A stretch of DNA of 64,000 nucleotides. Origin: Massariosphaeria phaeospora (taxonomy: Eukaryota > Ascomycota > Dothideomycetes > Pleosporales). Position 1 is the stretch's first letter. Each line of letters opens with the position of its first letter. Position numbers and translations under genes: made by a program. Where the stretch lies: the NCBI GenBank assembly GCA_011032825.1, contig JAADJZ010000002.1, positions 868,001 to 932,000 of the forward strand, given 5' to 3'. Below are positions 43,701 through 55,800 of the stretch, in pieces. Under the pieces are notes generated by a model, which had not been told where the DNA came from, searched no databases, and worked only from the letters and a program-made list of their open reading frames with translations.

Positions 43701-46700
43701 TTAGCCACGGTCTCTAGACGCGGAGTGGCGGGAAGAGGGGTGTGGACTTGCCCGCTTGCTGCCCGTCCAGGACGTCAGGCGCTGGTGGCGGAGGAGAAAT
43801 TCGCGGTATTTGTCGCCGGAGTTTTCGGTCGTGTCGGAATCGTTGTCGGCGTCGGCGTCGGCGTCAGGAACGGGGGCGAGGCTGGCGGTGGATGTGCGGG
43901 GTGTAGGTGTAGGTCTGGGGTTGGAAGGAGGTGGTGGTTTCGTGGTTGGTGCGGGGGTGGGCTTGTGGTTTGATGCAGGCGGTTTCTTGTTGTCTGGCAG
44001 CAAGGTTCTATTGCTCAATATAGATGTTGAATTATGATTCGACGTATGCGTCGGTATGGATTTCGAGACCGGTGTCGACTTTGCTCTCGAGACTCGCGTC
44101 GGTGCAGCGTTGGGAATTTGCCTCGATGTATCGGTAGAATGGCGCTTCGTGGTGCTTTGCAAAGTGGTTGGCGCCTTGCTCGTTGAGGCAGAAGGCCCGA
44201 TCGATTGCTTGAGAGCTCCCTGGGCAAGCTTTGAGCCTGTGGAAGAGCTAGGAACCGCCTTGTTCCAAGACGCAGGCAACGAGCGACGCGGGCGGTCCTG
44301 TTCTGGGGACAATTGCTTGCGGGTTGAATTGTCAACCGGGCGCACCTGTCGGGACGGTAACGATTTTCTCGGGTTGCTTTGAACTCGTTCCGGGCTAGGA
44401 TGACTTTGAGAAGGAAGAGCATCGAGCTGCTCAAGAGCAGCAACAAGCGTCTGCACACTTTCTATAATACCTTCCCTGTACTTAGTGTCGCGGATTTTGT
44501 CCTTGTAGAAGCGAATGTAGGGTTCTGGATCTTTCCCGTTGTTCAGACACTTCGTAACATAGTCTATGTAGTCAGTCCTATTGCGAATGATGAAATCATC
44601 CCATTGCCACTTTGGAACCATCTTGTCCTCCAACTCGAGTTCGTAAACCTTTTGACACTGCCCAATAAAATGCTGTGTGCCTCCAGTGTATTCAGGATAT
44701 GCTTTCGTGAATTTATCGTAGACCGTGAGGGGGGTGCTCTCTTGTACAGGAATGGTTACGGGCGGCTGAAATGGTACGTGGTTGTTCGATGTACTCGGTA
44801 CGACGACAGCGATAGGATTGCCTGTTGACTGAGCGTCAGGTAGTGCTAACCCCTCCTTGGAGACTGTAGTATCGATCCCATTCTGGTGACTTGGACTAGC
44901 GTGCCTCTCTTTAGAGACGTGCGGAGGGTGGTCCGTAGCGAGTAGGACCGTTTCCTGTCTTGTCGAATCCGACTTAGATCTCGCCGGTACATCGGCAGGG
45001 TCCGCATCGCGTTTGGCTTCCGAAAGATTAGTTTTCGATGCGACTTTACATTCCGCAGTGCGGGATCCAATAGCATTGAGGACTTCCTCGCCCGCCCCCA
45101 CACCAGACTGCTCGCACTCCTCACGTGTCTTCTGTATCCATTCCTTCTTTTCTATCCGAACTCTCGCAACTGGGTCTTGAGACAGTGGCGAACCTCCCCT
45201 AAATGACACGATCTTGATCTCTCTTCTCTTTTTGGGACGAGCGCTCTGTTTGGGAGAGAAGATTTCCAATTTCCGTTTCGTGGGAGGCACGCTAGGCAAC
45301 TCTGCTCCGCCACTTGTGGTCGGATCGTTCAGTGTCTGCGCCGTGCTTAGGTCGGCTGTTTGAGACACGACTTGTTCGTTCGAGGAGCTGGAATCTACAA
45401 GCCCAATCTGAAAAGAAACGGGCGTCAAATTAGAGTTCTCGATTTCCCTCTCCGGGTTCGCGGTATCCGTATGTCCAAGCCTATCGTTTTGTCGCGGTAA
45501 AAACGAATTGTGCACTGGAACCGAGGTTGGCCCCGCATCTTTCATGGTTACGTCATGAGAAGGGAACCGCACCTGTTTCGGCTGGAGAGCTACTTTCTCG
45601 GGAGTAGATACCGATCGGACTGGGCTAGTCAACCGCTCGTGTGGTGCTTTTTGCGATTTTAGTCGACGTTCAGCCTCAACCTTAGAGGTTTGTGCGTCCA
45701 TGGTGTAGAGATGGTCGCCATTATAGGTTCCTTCCACAATTGACCCCGAACCGCTCGAAGTATTGGGTTGAGTCGCGGATGATGTGTTGGCTAGAGGAAC
45801 AGAGTATCCGTTTTTACCCTTAAAGTATGGTGTTTCCTTCACTTGTATCACTGACTTATGACGAAGAGGTTCTGGTTTCGGTACAGGTTCGAATTTTTCT
45901 AAGATGCTCGGCGGCTGCTGTATGTCTTCACCTAATCCTTGAGGTATCGAGCTATCCAACTCCGTATCGTCGTCATAGTCTATCCCCGACGCAAGAGGTA
46001 CTGGAAGCGATGGTATTAGAGGGCTTGGAGGCGATGATCCGATTTCAACAACGGGCGACTCTGCTGTTTGAGTCGCGACCTTTTCTTGCTCTAAGACACC
46101 ATTACTGAAGAGACGCCTTCTAGTCTCATCGATAGAAGAATCTGGCGGAAGGCTTTCAGCTTTACGAGGTTGTGAGGGTGGTGTTATCGACCAAGCAATT
46201 GCGGGGGGACTACTGGCAACACCTTCAGATATGCTTGCAACGACGTCTTCATTGAGTCCACCAGTAGCAATGGGGCCTTCAGACTCCTCATTTGACGATG
46301 AGTCCGTGGAGGAGTCCATATCCGTATCACTGGAGTCTTCCTCCCCTTCTTCAGCCTCGGCTAGGTTCTTGGCTGTCTCTGCGCTCGTACGTAGCTGAGT
46401 CAGTACCTGTATGGGGATGTTCCCTTCCGGAAACTCGTGGTGCTTGTACCAGCCTATAGTCGGTAAGTTCAAATCTAGATTACTAAGGGGTCTACGCACT
46501 CTTTTCTTTCATCAAGATACTTCTTTGCTGCGAGCCTGGGTCTGCTGAAGTATGGGTAAATTCGAACCCCTAGGCGGCATTAATTGATGATCGCTACGAG
46601 AGTGTTCATTGGTCTTACCTGCATCCAGTCGGAATCGGCAGTATAGATGTCACCCTGTTCAGGACTAGAGTATACTTCCACCGATAAGACAGCGATGTCC

Positions 46701-47884
46701 AGATTAGGAGCGTGAGGGCTTGCCGCATTACCCGCATGATACGGCAGCTGAGAAGATTAGCATATCGAGAGGTTAACAACATGGGCCGTATTTACCTCCT
46801 CTGGGACATCCACTCCGACGAAATTATCGTCCTCATGAACAGCATCCATCATTGGGGGTGAGCGCTGCTTTTTACGCGGTGGAGAACGGCCGAGTTGCTG
46901 TGAGGTCAGACTGGTTGGACTCCGAGCCATTCCACTAGGAGATTTTCCGCTCTGGTGGACTTGGTCAGAATAACTAATGGATGGAGTCTCCAAGCCCCGC
47001 ATCAACTCTTTGGCTAGCCCCGTAGGGGAATCTTGTTGCTTGGTATTCGTTTTAGTTTTTAGAAGGTCAACTAAAGCACTACGTGGGTCCAGATTCGGCC
47101 CGCGCACGTTATTGGGCATGGCCAATGGTGTATTCTTGTTGCCAGCGGGCCCCGTACTGAATGTATGCGGGGCTTGAGTGCCGAACGCCATCTGCGAGTC
47201 CGGCATAGTTTCAGCAACGGCATTGTGGCCGTTCATACCTGTGGGTCGAGGCATTGTATCAGTCGTGTGATCAAGAGCCAGACCCCACGCGCTGTGGTCC
47301 GCTTGTATCCTTGTATCGTGTAGCAGCTGCAGGCCTAGTTGAATTTCCTTGCTCGACTGCAGAGGGTTTGGCTGTCCGAGTGGGGCAGTGTCGCCTTCGC
47401 CTTGCCAATCGATGGCGACGAGGACCAGTCGAAGCTTGTGCTGAGGCGGACCGTAGGAGGTATGTCGGATGGCGTATTTACGGACAGCAACGATGGTGTT
47501 CGTGGTCACCTGGGAGCTGCTCTTGCCGTCGTATCGCGTGTAGAAGTCTCGGGCGCAGCCACTTGAGATTTGGGCACTGACGTACGACTCGCCGTCGGTG
47601 ACTAGGAGAGGTTCTTGCTGTAAGGTGTAAGCAGGGCGTGGGATATGCAGCGACAGAAGCGGACGCACCTGGAGAATGACGATGTTGGCGTTTTGCGTGG
47701 GGTGGATTTCGTCAATTATGTCCAAGCAGCTACCGCTGTCCTCGTACAGTCCGGCCCACTCGCGGTCCGGGTCAGGCTTGATGCCCGCCTGGGAGTTGCT
47801 GGTCTTTGCTTTCAGCCAACGGTTCCCTAGCAGCAGCTGACACGCGAATGTTTCTTCTAGCCACGGTGTCAAGCGATTTGACAT
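43701..47884 (-). CDS. Large telomere-associated protein, TPP1/Tpz1-like shelterin subunit (putative)
   Basis: There are five exons on the minus strand: 47884-47669, 47617-46796, 46747-46619, 46569-46500 and 46453-43701. The introns are 51, 48, 49 and 46 bp, all GT-AG, giving 1,329 residues. The first intron is a stop-free multiple of three, so the open frame reads through it. Residues 1-190 (MSNRLTPWLEETFACQLLLG...RKYAIRHTSYG...LVLVAIDWQGEGDTAPLGQP) look like the OB fold of the TPP1/Est3 family. A long disordered, Ser/Pro/Lys-rich region follows, with KKKQRS-type basic patches. Between about residues 930 and 1020 lies a compact conserved segment (YPEYTGGTQHFIGQCQKVYE; KWQWDDFIIRNRTDYIDY). 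The TPP1 reading is pattern recognition from memory; the gene model is firm. It sits about 400 bp from the AT-rich block. Confidence 0.65.
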
Positions 47885-48270
47885 CGCCCGACGCGACTGG
47901 ACGTGTCGCGTGTACGTGTGCGACTATGGAGAGAGGGCCCAGAGAGGGGCAAGCGGATCGACGACAGCCCGGCGAGGGACATGCGGAGGGCCTGTGGTGT
48001 GCACCAACCCACTGCGGCGGACAGCGGACAGCGGACAGCGGACAGCGGACAGCGGACAGCGAGAAGAGGCCGCACGCGCCGAACCGTCTGTGAACGGGAG
48101 AGACGGCGTCGGCGGGGCTGCAGCGGCCGGGGGAGACGCAGTCACGAGTTTGTCTTGGCAGCCGGTGGGTGGGTGTGGCGGTGGTGGCGCAGATACTCGC
48201 GCCACAAAACGTGACGTGCACAGCGCCCAGCGAGCGGCAGGCAGCAGTACAGTAGTAACTTGCTTAGTAA
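47885..48270. other. GC-rich upstream region of the shelterin-like gene up to the isochore boundary
   Basis: This region contains a heptanucleotide tandem array at 48018-48059 and ends where base composition falls abruptly. Open frames on both strands here arise from the repeats and high GC. Confidence 0.6.
48018..48059 (+). repeat. Six perfect copies of a 7-bp tandem repeat (CGGACAG)
   Basis: Six units of CGGACAG run head to tail 134-175 bp upstream of the shelterin-like start codon. They are GC-rich and are followed by a partial unit (CGAGAAG). The array is too short and has no spacers, so it is a minisatellite-type array and not a CRISPR. Confidence 0.95.
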
Positions 48271-48453
48271 CTTTAACTTTTTTTTTAAACTAAGTGCTTT
48301 AAGTGCTCTAAGTGTTCTAAGTTGCGCTAAAAGTAATTTAAAAAGCGCTTTAGCAAGTAATTTTAATTTTAATTAAATTTTAAAAGATTACGCTGTAGAG
48401 CGCTAGCGTTTGCTACTATTAATTTTTTCTTTTCTTTTTAAAGCGCTCTTTGC

Positions 48454-48664
48454 TGTAATAAGCGAATGCTTAATAAAATGCTTTAGCTGCTAAGCTTCGA
48501 TTAGAGCAATTTCGCACGAAATTGCTTTGCTAACTTCTAGCTAAGCTTCGATAGATTCTAGCGTAGCGTAGAAAGTATAAAAAGCTTTTTTATTTTATAA
48601 ATAGAATTGCATTAATTTATTACTTTCTACATTAAAACTTGCTTACTCTAGCAATTCTTTTACA
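48454..48664. repeat. Solo LTR, mutated copy, 211 bp, with TTTGC target duplication
   Basis: The unit begins TGTAATA and ends TTTTACA and is flanked on both sides by TTTGC (48449-48453 and 48665-48669). It is the same length as, and aligns without gaps to, the copy at 56856-57066. It differs from that copy at 35 positions, all transitions. With no internal element next to it and a perfect 5-bp duplication, it is a solo LTR. Confidence 0.85.
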
Positions 48665-49323
48665 TTTGCTTAAAGTAACTACTACAAAATCTCGCAAGAT
48701 AATTAGCAAAAAAGCTTTTTTAAAACAAACTAAGTAAAACTACTAGTGTTACTCTACTCTATTTGCTTCTAATATTAAGTTAAATAACGTAGTTTAATAA
48801 AGTAGCGCGTAAAGCACGTGTTTGCAAAGCATTTAATACTTAATTTTAAACACTTTAAAACACTTTTTATCTAAACAATACTTAAAAAATTTAGCAAAAA
48901 AAAGTTGCTTTTTTAGAAAATGTAAGCTTTTAAAAGTAATTTTGTAATATAGCTTTTTAAACTTAAGCAGTTTAACGTTGTTTGCTACTTAAGTGTACTT
49001 TTAAAATGTTTTTTTAATACATTTTTTTTAACGCAAGTTAATTAGTAAATATAAAGTATAGTATAGTAAATATAGCTAGTTTTGCTTATAATAGCAAACT
49101 TAAGTTAAGTATAGCTACTTTTTAAGCAAAAAGTAACGCGCTATTAAAATCTAAGTTGTATTTACAAAAATACTTAGCTTACTTCTTTTTTTAAAGCATT
49201 ACATAATTTTTGAGATAAGTAATAAAAGCTAAAGCTTTACTATACTTTTTTTGTAACTTAATTTAATGCTTTTTAAAATTAAAGCGCTACTAGCAAGCTA
49301 CTAAAGTACTTTATTTTTTTATA

Positions 49324-49620
49324 TGTAATAAGCTAGAAGCTTTATAAATTGCTTTAGTCGTAGAACTTTAGTAGATTTCGAAGCTAACACATAGCGCTTA
49401 GGTAAGCTTCGCACTTTTTCGAGTAAACTTCGCAAGCTCGCTTGTTTAGTATATTAACAATATATTGCTTGCAGCTACAAACGCTTTAGGCTTTTAGTAG
49501 AGTACTAATAGCTACTTAGCGAAAAGTATATAGAGTTGCTTTGCTTTTGCTATAGATAAACTTTATTAAATTTATTATATTCTTTATCTAGAACCTGCTT
49601 TCCTAGGCGATTCTTTTTTA
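49324..49620 (+). repeat. Possible 5' LTR of the plus-strand gypsy remnant
   Basis: The segment starts TGTAATAAGC and ends with TAGAACCTGC...GCGATTCTTTTTTA, which resembles the end of the 211-bp solo LTRs (TAGAACCTGCC...GCGATTTCC). It stands upstream of a plus-strand gag remnant, so it may be that element's 5' LTR. The borders are uncertain and no partner LTR was found. Confidence 0.35.
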
Positions 49621-49779
49621 TTTAAATTTAATTAATCTTTACGCAGTAAAGATCGTGAGATCTTTAAAAAGTACAATACTTTCGAAAGTTAAAAGCAACC
49701 TCTAAAAAACTCTACAACGCAGCAAAAAAAGTTTTTAAAACTAAATTGCTATAATAAACAGTACTTGGTATAAGTATAT

Positions 49780-51416
49780 TTAGATGCTAGTTATAAAAGC
49801 TCGCAAGCTAGAAAGCGAAAGCCAAAGTAGCAAGGCAATTAAAAAAGCTTTACGAAAGCTAATAAACAACGACAAACTTAATGTAAAAACTTAAGAAATT
49901 TGTTTTAATGCAGCAAAAGCTACATATACAAAAATATTCGTTGCAAAACTCGTAACAAAACTACCTAAAAAGGTAACAAACGATTAGCTACTAGCAGCAA
50001 AGCTAGTTCTCGCAGAACCTTCGAATTCTAAATAGCTAGTTAATAACGAAAGTGCAAAAGTTCAAGCACTTATTAAAATACTACAAAATTAGATTCGAAT
50101 TCTTTAGAAAAAAAAAAAGCTGCGCTAGCAACACCGCTAACTTTTTTTAGTATTCTAAAAGCTTCTACGCTAATTACAAAGCGCAATAAAATGCTTAACC
50201 TAGCTTAGTTTAATAGAACAAAGTTAAACTATAAACGGTTTAAAGTTTAAGTAGAGAACAAAATGCTTAATAACAAGAATCTAATTAGAAACTTATGCGA
50301 CTATATCTACAACTGCTTAACAAAGCAAGTAGCTACTACTAAACTCGCTTAGTATTAGAAATACTATAACGAAATAGCAAAAAAGTTCTAAAAGTACTTT
50401 AACGAGTACTACTAAAACTACATGCAAGCGCAAAAAGCGCTCAACTAACTTTTCGCTTTTAGGCAGAAAAAGATATTTTTTTAAAAGTACAATAAAGAAT
50501 TTATAAGTTTTGCGTACGACGCAAAAATAACAAGCAACGTAGCTACATTAAAGAACTAATACAAAGCAAAGTTTCGCGCTAATCTACAAAATAAAATAGT
50601 TAGCGTTATTATTTTTCTAGCATAGCAACTTTAGGACTTAATAGAATAGGTTACTTAGATTAAAAAAAACCTAAACCGCGCGAAAGCAAACAACTAGTAG
50701 CAAATAGTACTAAATTAATTAATAAGCAACACAAAGGCTATAGACTAAAAGCTAACAACTAAAGCTGCTACCAAAGCAGTCCGCGCGGCTACTAACAATA
50801 AGAAAAAAAAGCAAGCCAAATAAGCAAACAACGCTAAAATAACGAAACAACAAAAGAATTACTTTTGCTTTTAATGCGGTTTAGCAACTTACATGTTTAA
50901 TAAATGCAAGCTTGCAGCTCCAAAGAAGCTTAGTACAACTCAAAAAGCAACTTTTAAACTAGTTAAGACAACGGCAAAAGTTAAAAAAGTCTTTGAGTTT
51001 AAAAACTCAAAAAACTAAACACTTCTAACTAAAAGCGCGGTTAAAAGTAGTAGAAAAAGAACACAGTTTCTTTATTAAATAAGTGTTTAAAGTTTCGCTA
51101 GCGCTAGCTAAATAGAAAACTACTTATAGTACATGCAATTATTAATTAATCTATTTTCGCTTTAGCAATGCTTAACTCTAGGTGCACTACTTATAGTTTT
51201 GTTAGTAAAAAGTTTTGTAAAAAAAACCGTTTCTTGCGTATTTTAGTAAAAGAAAAGCTTGTAGTAGGCATTAGCGAATAAGTTGTTAAAGTTACGAAAG
51301 CTGCTTAGTTTACAATAAACTTAAATAAGTACAAACAAACAGTTTAAGCGTACGTTATAACTAAAGATAACGAATATAATATTATTCTAAAGCGCTTATA
51401 AATAAACGAAAGCTAG
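49780..51416 (+). mobile_element. Ty3/gypsy remnant: gag, zinc knuckle, protease (3' part cut off)
   Basis: Plus-strand translation with many stops gives a capsid-like region (about 50200-50720) with FNRTKLNYKRFKVQVENKM, LIRNLCDYIYNCL and FISFAYDAKI. Next is a CCHC zinc knuckle at about 50867-50910 (CFxCGxxTHxxxxC). A retroviral-type protease start follows near 51165 (NSRCTTYSFVSKKF, where DSGxTxxFV is usual, so Asp and Gly are already mutated). The element stops at 51416, where an LTR of another gypsy element begins. The 5 bases before that LTR are GCTAG, the presumed target site. Confidence 0.75.
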
Positions 51417-51918
51417 TGTTATTAGAAGTGTTCTTTTACCAAAGGTACTCGTCGATTGAACTCGAAGATTCTGCTTGAGAAATTGTTCTATGTTCAAAAA
51501 GCTTAATAACAACAAAAAAACAATTTTAATTTTATTTTGAATAGAATAACAAAGTAACAATTTGTTGCCTATAGATCTAATCTATGTATAAAATGTACTT
51601 AAAAAAGTTAACTACAAAGAATTCAAATTGTAAAAGAAATTCTGCTAATTTATATAGTTTTATAATTCTTTGCTAAAAGCGTTCTACTTAGTCTACTTAG
51701 TGTGCTTAGTTACTAAGCACTTTAGGCTAGCTAAGTGCTCGCTGCTTAGTGTACTTAGTTTGCTAAAGCTTTAATCGCACTAATTACTATTACGTAACTG
51801 CTAACTTAATTCTGCTTCGCGCATTGCTGTACTTTTGTTTTGCAAACTTGCAAGCTTTAACAACTTTTCTACGTTGTTGCTTAGTTTACAATACCTAGTA
51901 TTATCTTTGTTCGTAACA
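51417..51918 (-). repeat. LTR A: 3' LTR of the minus-strand chromodomain gypsy element
   Basis: The unit is bounded by TGTTATTAG...GTTCGTAACA and is the inverted counterpart of LTR B (61504-62014). The ends and the central part around 51590-51650 (TATAAAATGTACTTAAAAAAG and neighbours) align to B in reverse complement. On the minus strand it directly follows a polypurine tract (51919-51933, AAAGAAAGAAATAA), as expected for a 3' LTR. It is heavily C-to-T/G-to-A mutated compared with B. Confidence 0.82.
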
Positions 51919-52734
51919 TTATTTCTTTCTTTAAGAATATCGTTTTAATAGCTATTTTGCTATGCTGTGCTAGTTCTTTCTATGCTTTGCATTAAAAGTG
52001 CCGTTTTGTATAAAAGTAAGTTAACTTCAATTTCTATCGTGTCGTAGCTTTCTTTTGTATTCTTTTGAGTTTTTAAGTTTAACTATGCCTAAGTCTTTGC
52101 TCTTTGTAAATTCGTGTTCTAAGTTAACTTGCTGTTGTTACAATTAAATTGCCTAAATTTGTAAAACTAGTTTAAAAATGCCTACTCTTTGTAGTCGTTG
52201 TTTTAAAGAGAATCTAAAGTGCCTAGTTAATTTCTTGTTAAATAAGTGTGCTAAGTGTTTTTAGTCTAGCGCGCTCTATAGCCTTGCTCTAACAAAGAAA
52301 AAATAAGCAGCTTTTTAACAAAAGCGTTGCAACTTGCAACATTAGCTTTTGCTAGCTAAGCAACAAGTGCTATTTGCACGAATTTAAGCTGCTTAGCTAG
52401 TGTTCGCAGCAAAGTCTTGTGCTACTACTTTTCAAGTAAAACTTTCTATTGCTAAAATAAAAAAGAATTAGCGTTTTGCTAATAAGTAGGTTGCTATTGA
52501 AAAGTTAAAGAAACTAGAAGCAGCGCAGTTTAGCGCTGTTGTTAATTTTAAGAGTACAGCTTCTACTAATAGTTCTATACTACTACTATTTGAAACGCTT
52601 TCGGCTAACTTAGGCTAGTTACAGACTAACTTTTCTTTGCTCGTTTTTTTTTCTTTTAACTTTTCTACTTTTTTAGAGAACTTGAATTCTTTGCTTCTAA
52701 ATTTTGCTAGTAATACTTTCGTACTAGTTCCTTG

Positions 52735-52860
52735 CAGTTCGTAAAATTCCGTATTAGTTTCTATGTATTCTAGCTTTTTAGCTATTCTTGCTATTTAACT
52801 ATGTACTTTTACTAACGTCTAAACTTTTGTAAGTCTTTAATTTCTTCGACTTTGTACTTT
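52735..52860 (-). pseudogene. Chromodomain at the C-terminus of gypsy integrase, with stops
   Basis: Minus-strand reading gives KYKVEEIKDLQKFRR followed by KYIVK, then stop codons at the positions of conserved aromatic Trp residues, and NT. This is the layout of a retrotransposon chromodomain. Such domains bind histone marks and direct integration to heterochromatin in chromoviruses. Confidence 0.7.
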
Positions 52861-55800
52861 TTGTTTTTAAGCTTAATATTAGTTGCTACTTTAGCAGTTA
52901 GTAGTGCTAGTTTAAGAAGTAATTTTTAAAAAACTAGATGTATGCGCATGCTTGTAAGTAGCTGTAGTTTAAATAATACAAGTTTTTTAACTTTTAGAAT
53001 TTTGAATAGTTTTATTTAAAAGTTGTTTAACTTGTTGCATAGTTGTTTAGTTTTTAGGTTCTTTCGTAAGAGAAAAACTTTATTTCTTTTTTTAAAAGTT
53101 AGTTTTTTAAGCTTTTTCTTATTTGCTAACTTAGCTATCGTAAAGTTTCTTTAAGTAATTCGTTTACTTAATTTGTTGTGTAATTTTTGCATTTTAAAAG
53201 CTTTGTTATTCGCTGCTAGCGAAATGCTTTCAATATTCTTTAGATTTTAATAAGCTACTAGCTTATATCTATAATTTGCGTAGTATAGCAAGTATTCTAT
53301 CGTTGTAAACTTCGTGCTATTGTATACCAATTGTGCTGTTAGCAAAAGTTTAACCTAGTTGTTTTGCAACTTGTTAGTATACATTCGTAGATACTATTTT
53401 AGCATTTAGTTTGTTCGTTTTGTCTAGCTGTTTGTTTGCGAGTGAAAGCTTGTTAATAGCTTTTTCGCAACTTCTAACTAGGCTAGAAACGTATTCTAAA
53501 ACTTTAATATAAACAGTTTGTTTCTATTAGTAATAAACTATTCTAGCAATTTGTAATTAGCAACGAGTACTTTTGTAACCTCGTAAGCTATTTCTTCTGT
53601 CGTAATTAACTTTTCTATTGGTACAAAATGTAATTCTTTAGTTAATTAATTTACGATTACTAAAATCGAGTTGCATAGCCGTGCTAATTCGGGTTCTAAC
53701 AATTTCAAAAGCTTTACTATAAAGTTTATTGTAACGCTAATTTATAAGCGTGCGAGTAGTTCTAGTAGTTAGAGTAATCTATAGAGCTTATGTCTTTTAA
53801 GTTTGTTTTTTAAATAATCTAAATAGTTGCTTACTACTTTCTAAACTATGTTTCGTACGTAGAGTATTAAGTACTCGTTCGAGATTTGTTAAACTATTTT
53901 GTTAATTCTTAGGTGTTTATATGCTTGTAAAGCATGTAATTTTTAAATAAGCTATATAGCTTAAGTATTGTTCGTAACTATTTATCTTTGCTAGTCGTTC
54001 TTGCTTTATTTTTAGTGCATTCTTTTTTTAATACTTGTAACTTTAGCTATTTTAGCTAATCGTAGTTAGTTGTATTCGGAAGTTTTGTTTGAGTTTTATC
54101 GTAATATTAGGTTATGCGTAACTAGTTTATTAGTTTTTATAAAATTTAATCTTTAACTAAGCGCGTTTGCAGCTTCGTTGTTAGTTTCTTTGCGATAGTA
54201 AATCTTAATGTCGTAATCTACTATAAATTCAGCTTATTTAACTTGTTGTTTATTTAATTTCTTAGTTGTAGTAAAGCTAGTAAAGTTTTAGTAATTAGAG
54301 TATACTTGTACTTAATGCTTTGCTTTCTTTAGCTATGCTTTCTATTGTTTAAAAGCATTTATTATTGCTAATAGCTTCTTGTTGTAAACGTTATAGTTAA
54401 GTTTTACTTTTAAGAATTTTCTAGAATAGTAGAACACTAGTTTCTATTTCCTGTCGTTGCATTATTGTAAGAGTATAGCTCTTAATGCGTAGTCTAAAGC
54501 ATTAGTTTCTACTTAGGTTTTCTTTTTTAAGTTGTGCATTTGTAGCATTAGTGCTGTAGTAAACTTTTTTCTAAGTTCTTAAAACGCTTGTTCTTGTGCT
54601 TTCGTTTATTTAAACTTTCTATTTTTTTTAGTAACTTCTAAGAGTAGTATCGTAGTTTTAAAGTAATTTTTAATAAACTTTCAATAGCAGTTAGCAAATT
54701 TTAAAAAGAACTGCACGTTTTTTACTGTTTTAAAAGTTAGCTATTTTTATATAGTTTGAATTTTCTTCGAGTTTATAAACACACTTTCTTTAAAAATAAT
54801 AAATCCAAGATAGCTAGTTTTTGTAACGTAGAATTTACATTTTTTTAAGTAAAAAAGTAGCTAGTACTGCTTTATTTTTTGTAGCACTTTTTTAACATGC
54901 TTTTGATATTTTTCGAGCGTTTCTTTAGAGTATATTAATACGTTGTTTAAGTACGCTATAACAAAAATGTTTAAGTATTTGTATAGTACTTTGTTAATTA
55001 AGGCCTAAAATGTAGCTAAAGCATTAGTTAATTTAAACGGCATAACTTAGTACTTATAAAGTCTATATTAAGTTTTAAAAGCTATTAACTATTCGTGCTC
55101 TTTTGCAATTCTAATGCGATAGTATCTGTTTTGTACGTTAAGTTTTGTAATTTATTTTACTATTTAAAGTTGATTTATAAGCTCTTAAATAAGCGGTAGT
55201 AAGTATTAGTTTTTTCGTGTAACGTTGTTAAGCTGTTGATAGTCTACGCATAGTTTCAATTTTTCGTTTTTCTTTAGTACAAACAATATTGGCAACGCTA
55301 TCGAGCTTTCGCTTAGTTGTATATATTCTCGTTGAATATTTCTTTAGATGTATTTCTTCAATTTCTTCTGCTAGTTATAAGTTAGAGAATACATTAGTTC
55401 TAGTCGTAGTTTTGTTCCTTTTTCAAGGATAATTTTGTAATTTTATTCTTGGTAGTTTGCTAAGTTGTGCTTTTCGTTTTTTTCAAAAAAACTTCTAAAC
55501 TTTGTTTAGTATTTAGTAGAGAGGTTTCTAAACTTTTCTTTTTGTTTTGTAAAAAAGTTAAATTGTGTTTCGTTTACTAGAAGCGCGACTTGTTGTATTT
55601 ATATAACGTTTATCTGCTAAGAGTTTTTCTTACAAATTCTTGCGATTTTGTAAAGTAAAATTAAACTAATTTTTTTATTCTTAAGTAAGCTTTAAATTGT
55701 TGAACTATTTTTTAGTATTACAGCAACTTTCTTTCTAGGCCTTTAGCTGCGTATTGTTTTGTTTTTTTAATTAATGTTAAAGTTGTGTTGTCGTAGCTAG

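Noticed and set aside
47618..47668. Seventeen extra residues in the shelterin-like protein
   Set aside because: The segment is GTGCGT...TTACAG, 51 bp, and is read as an intron.
48018..48059. Regularly repeated short units that could suggest a CRISPR array
   Set aside because: The units are 7 bp, directly adjacent with no spacers, and the genome is eukaryotic.
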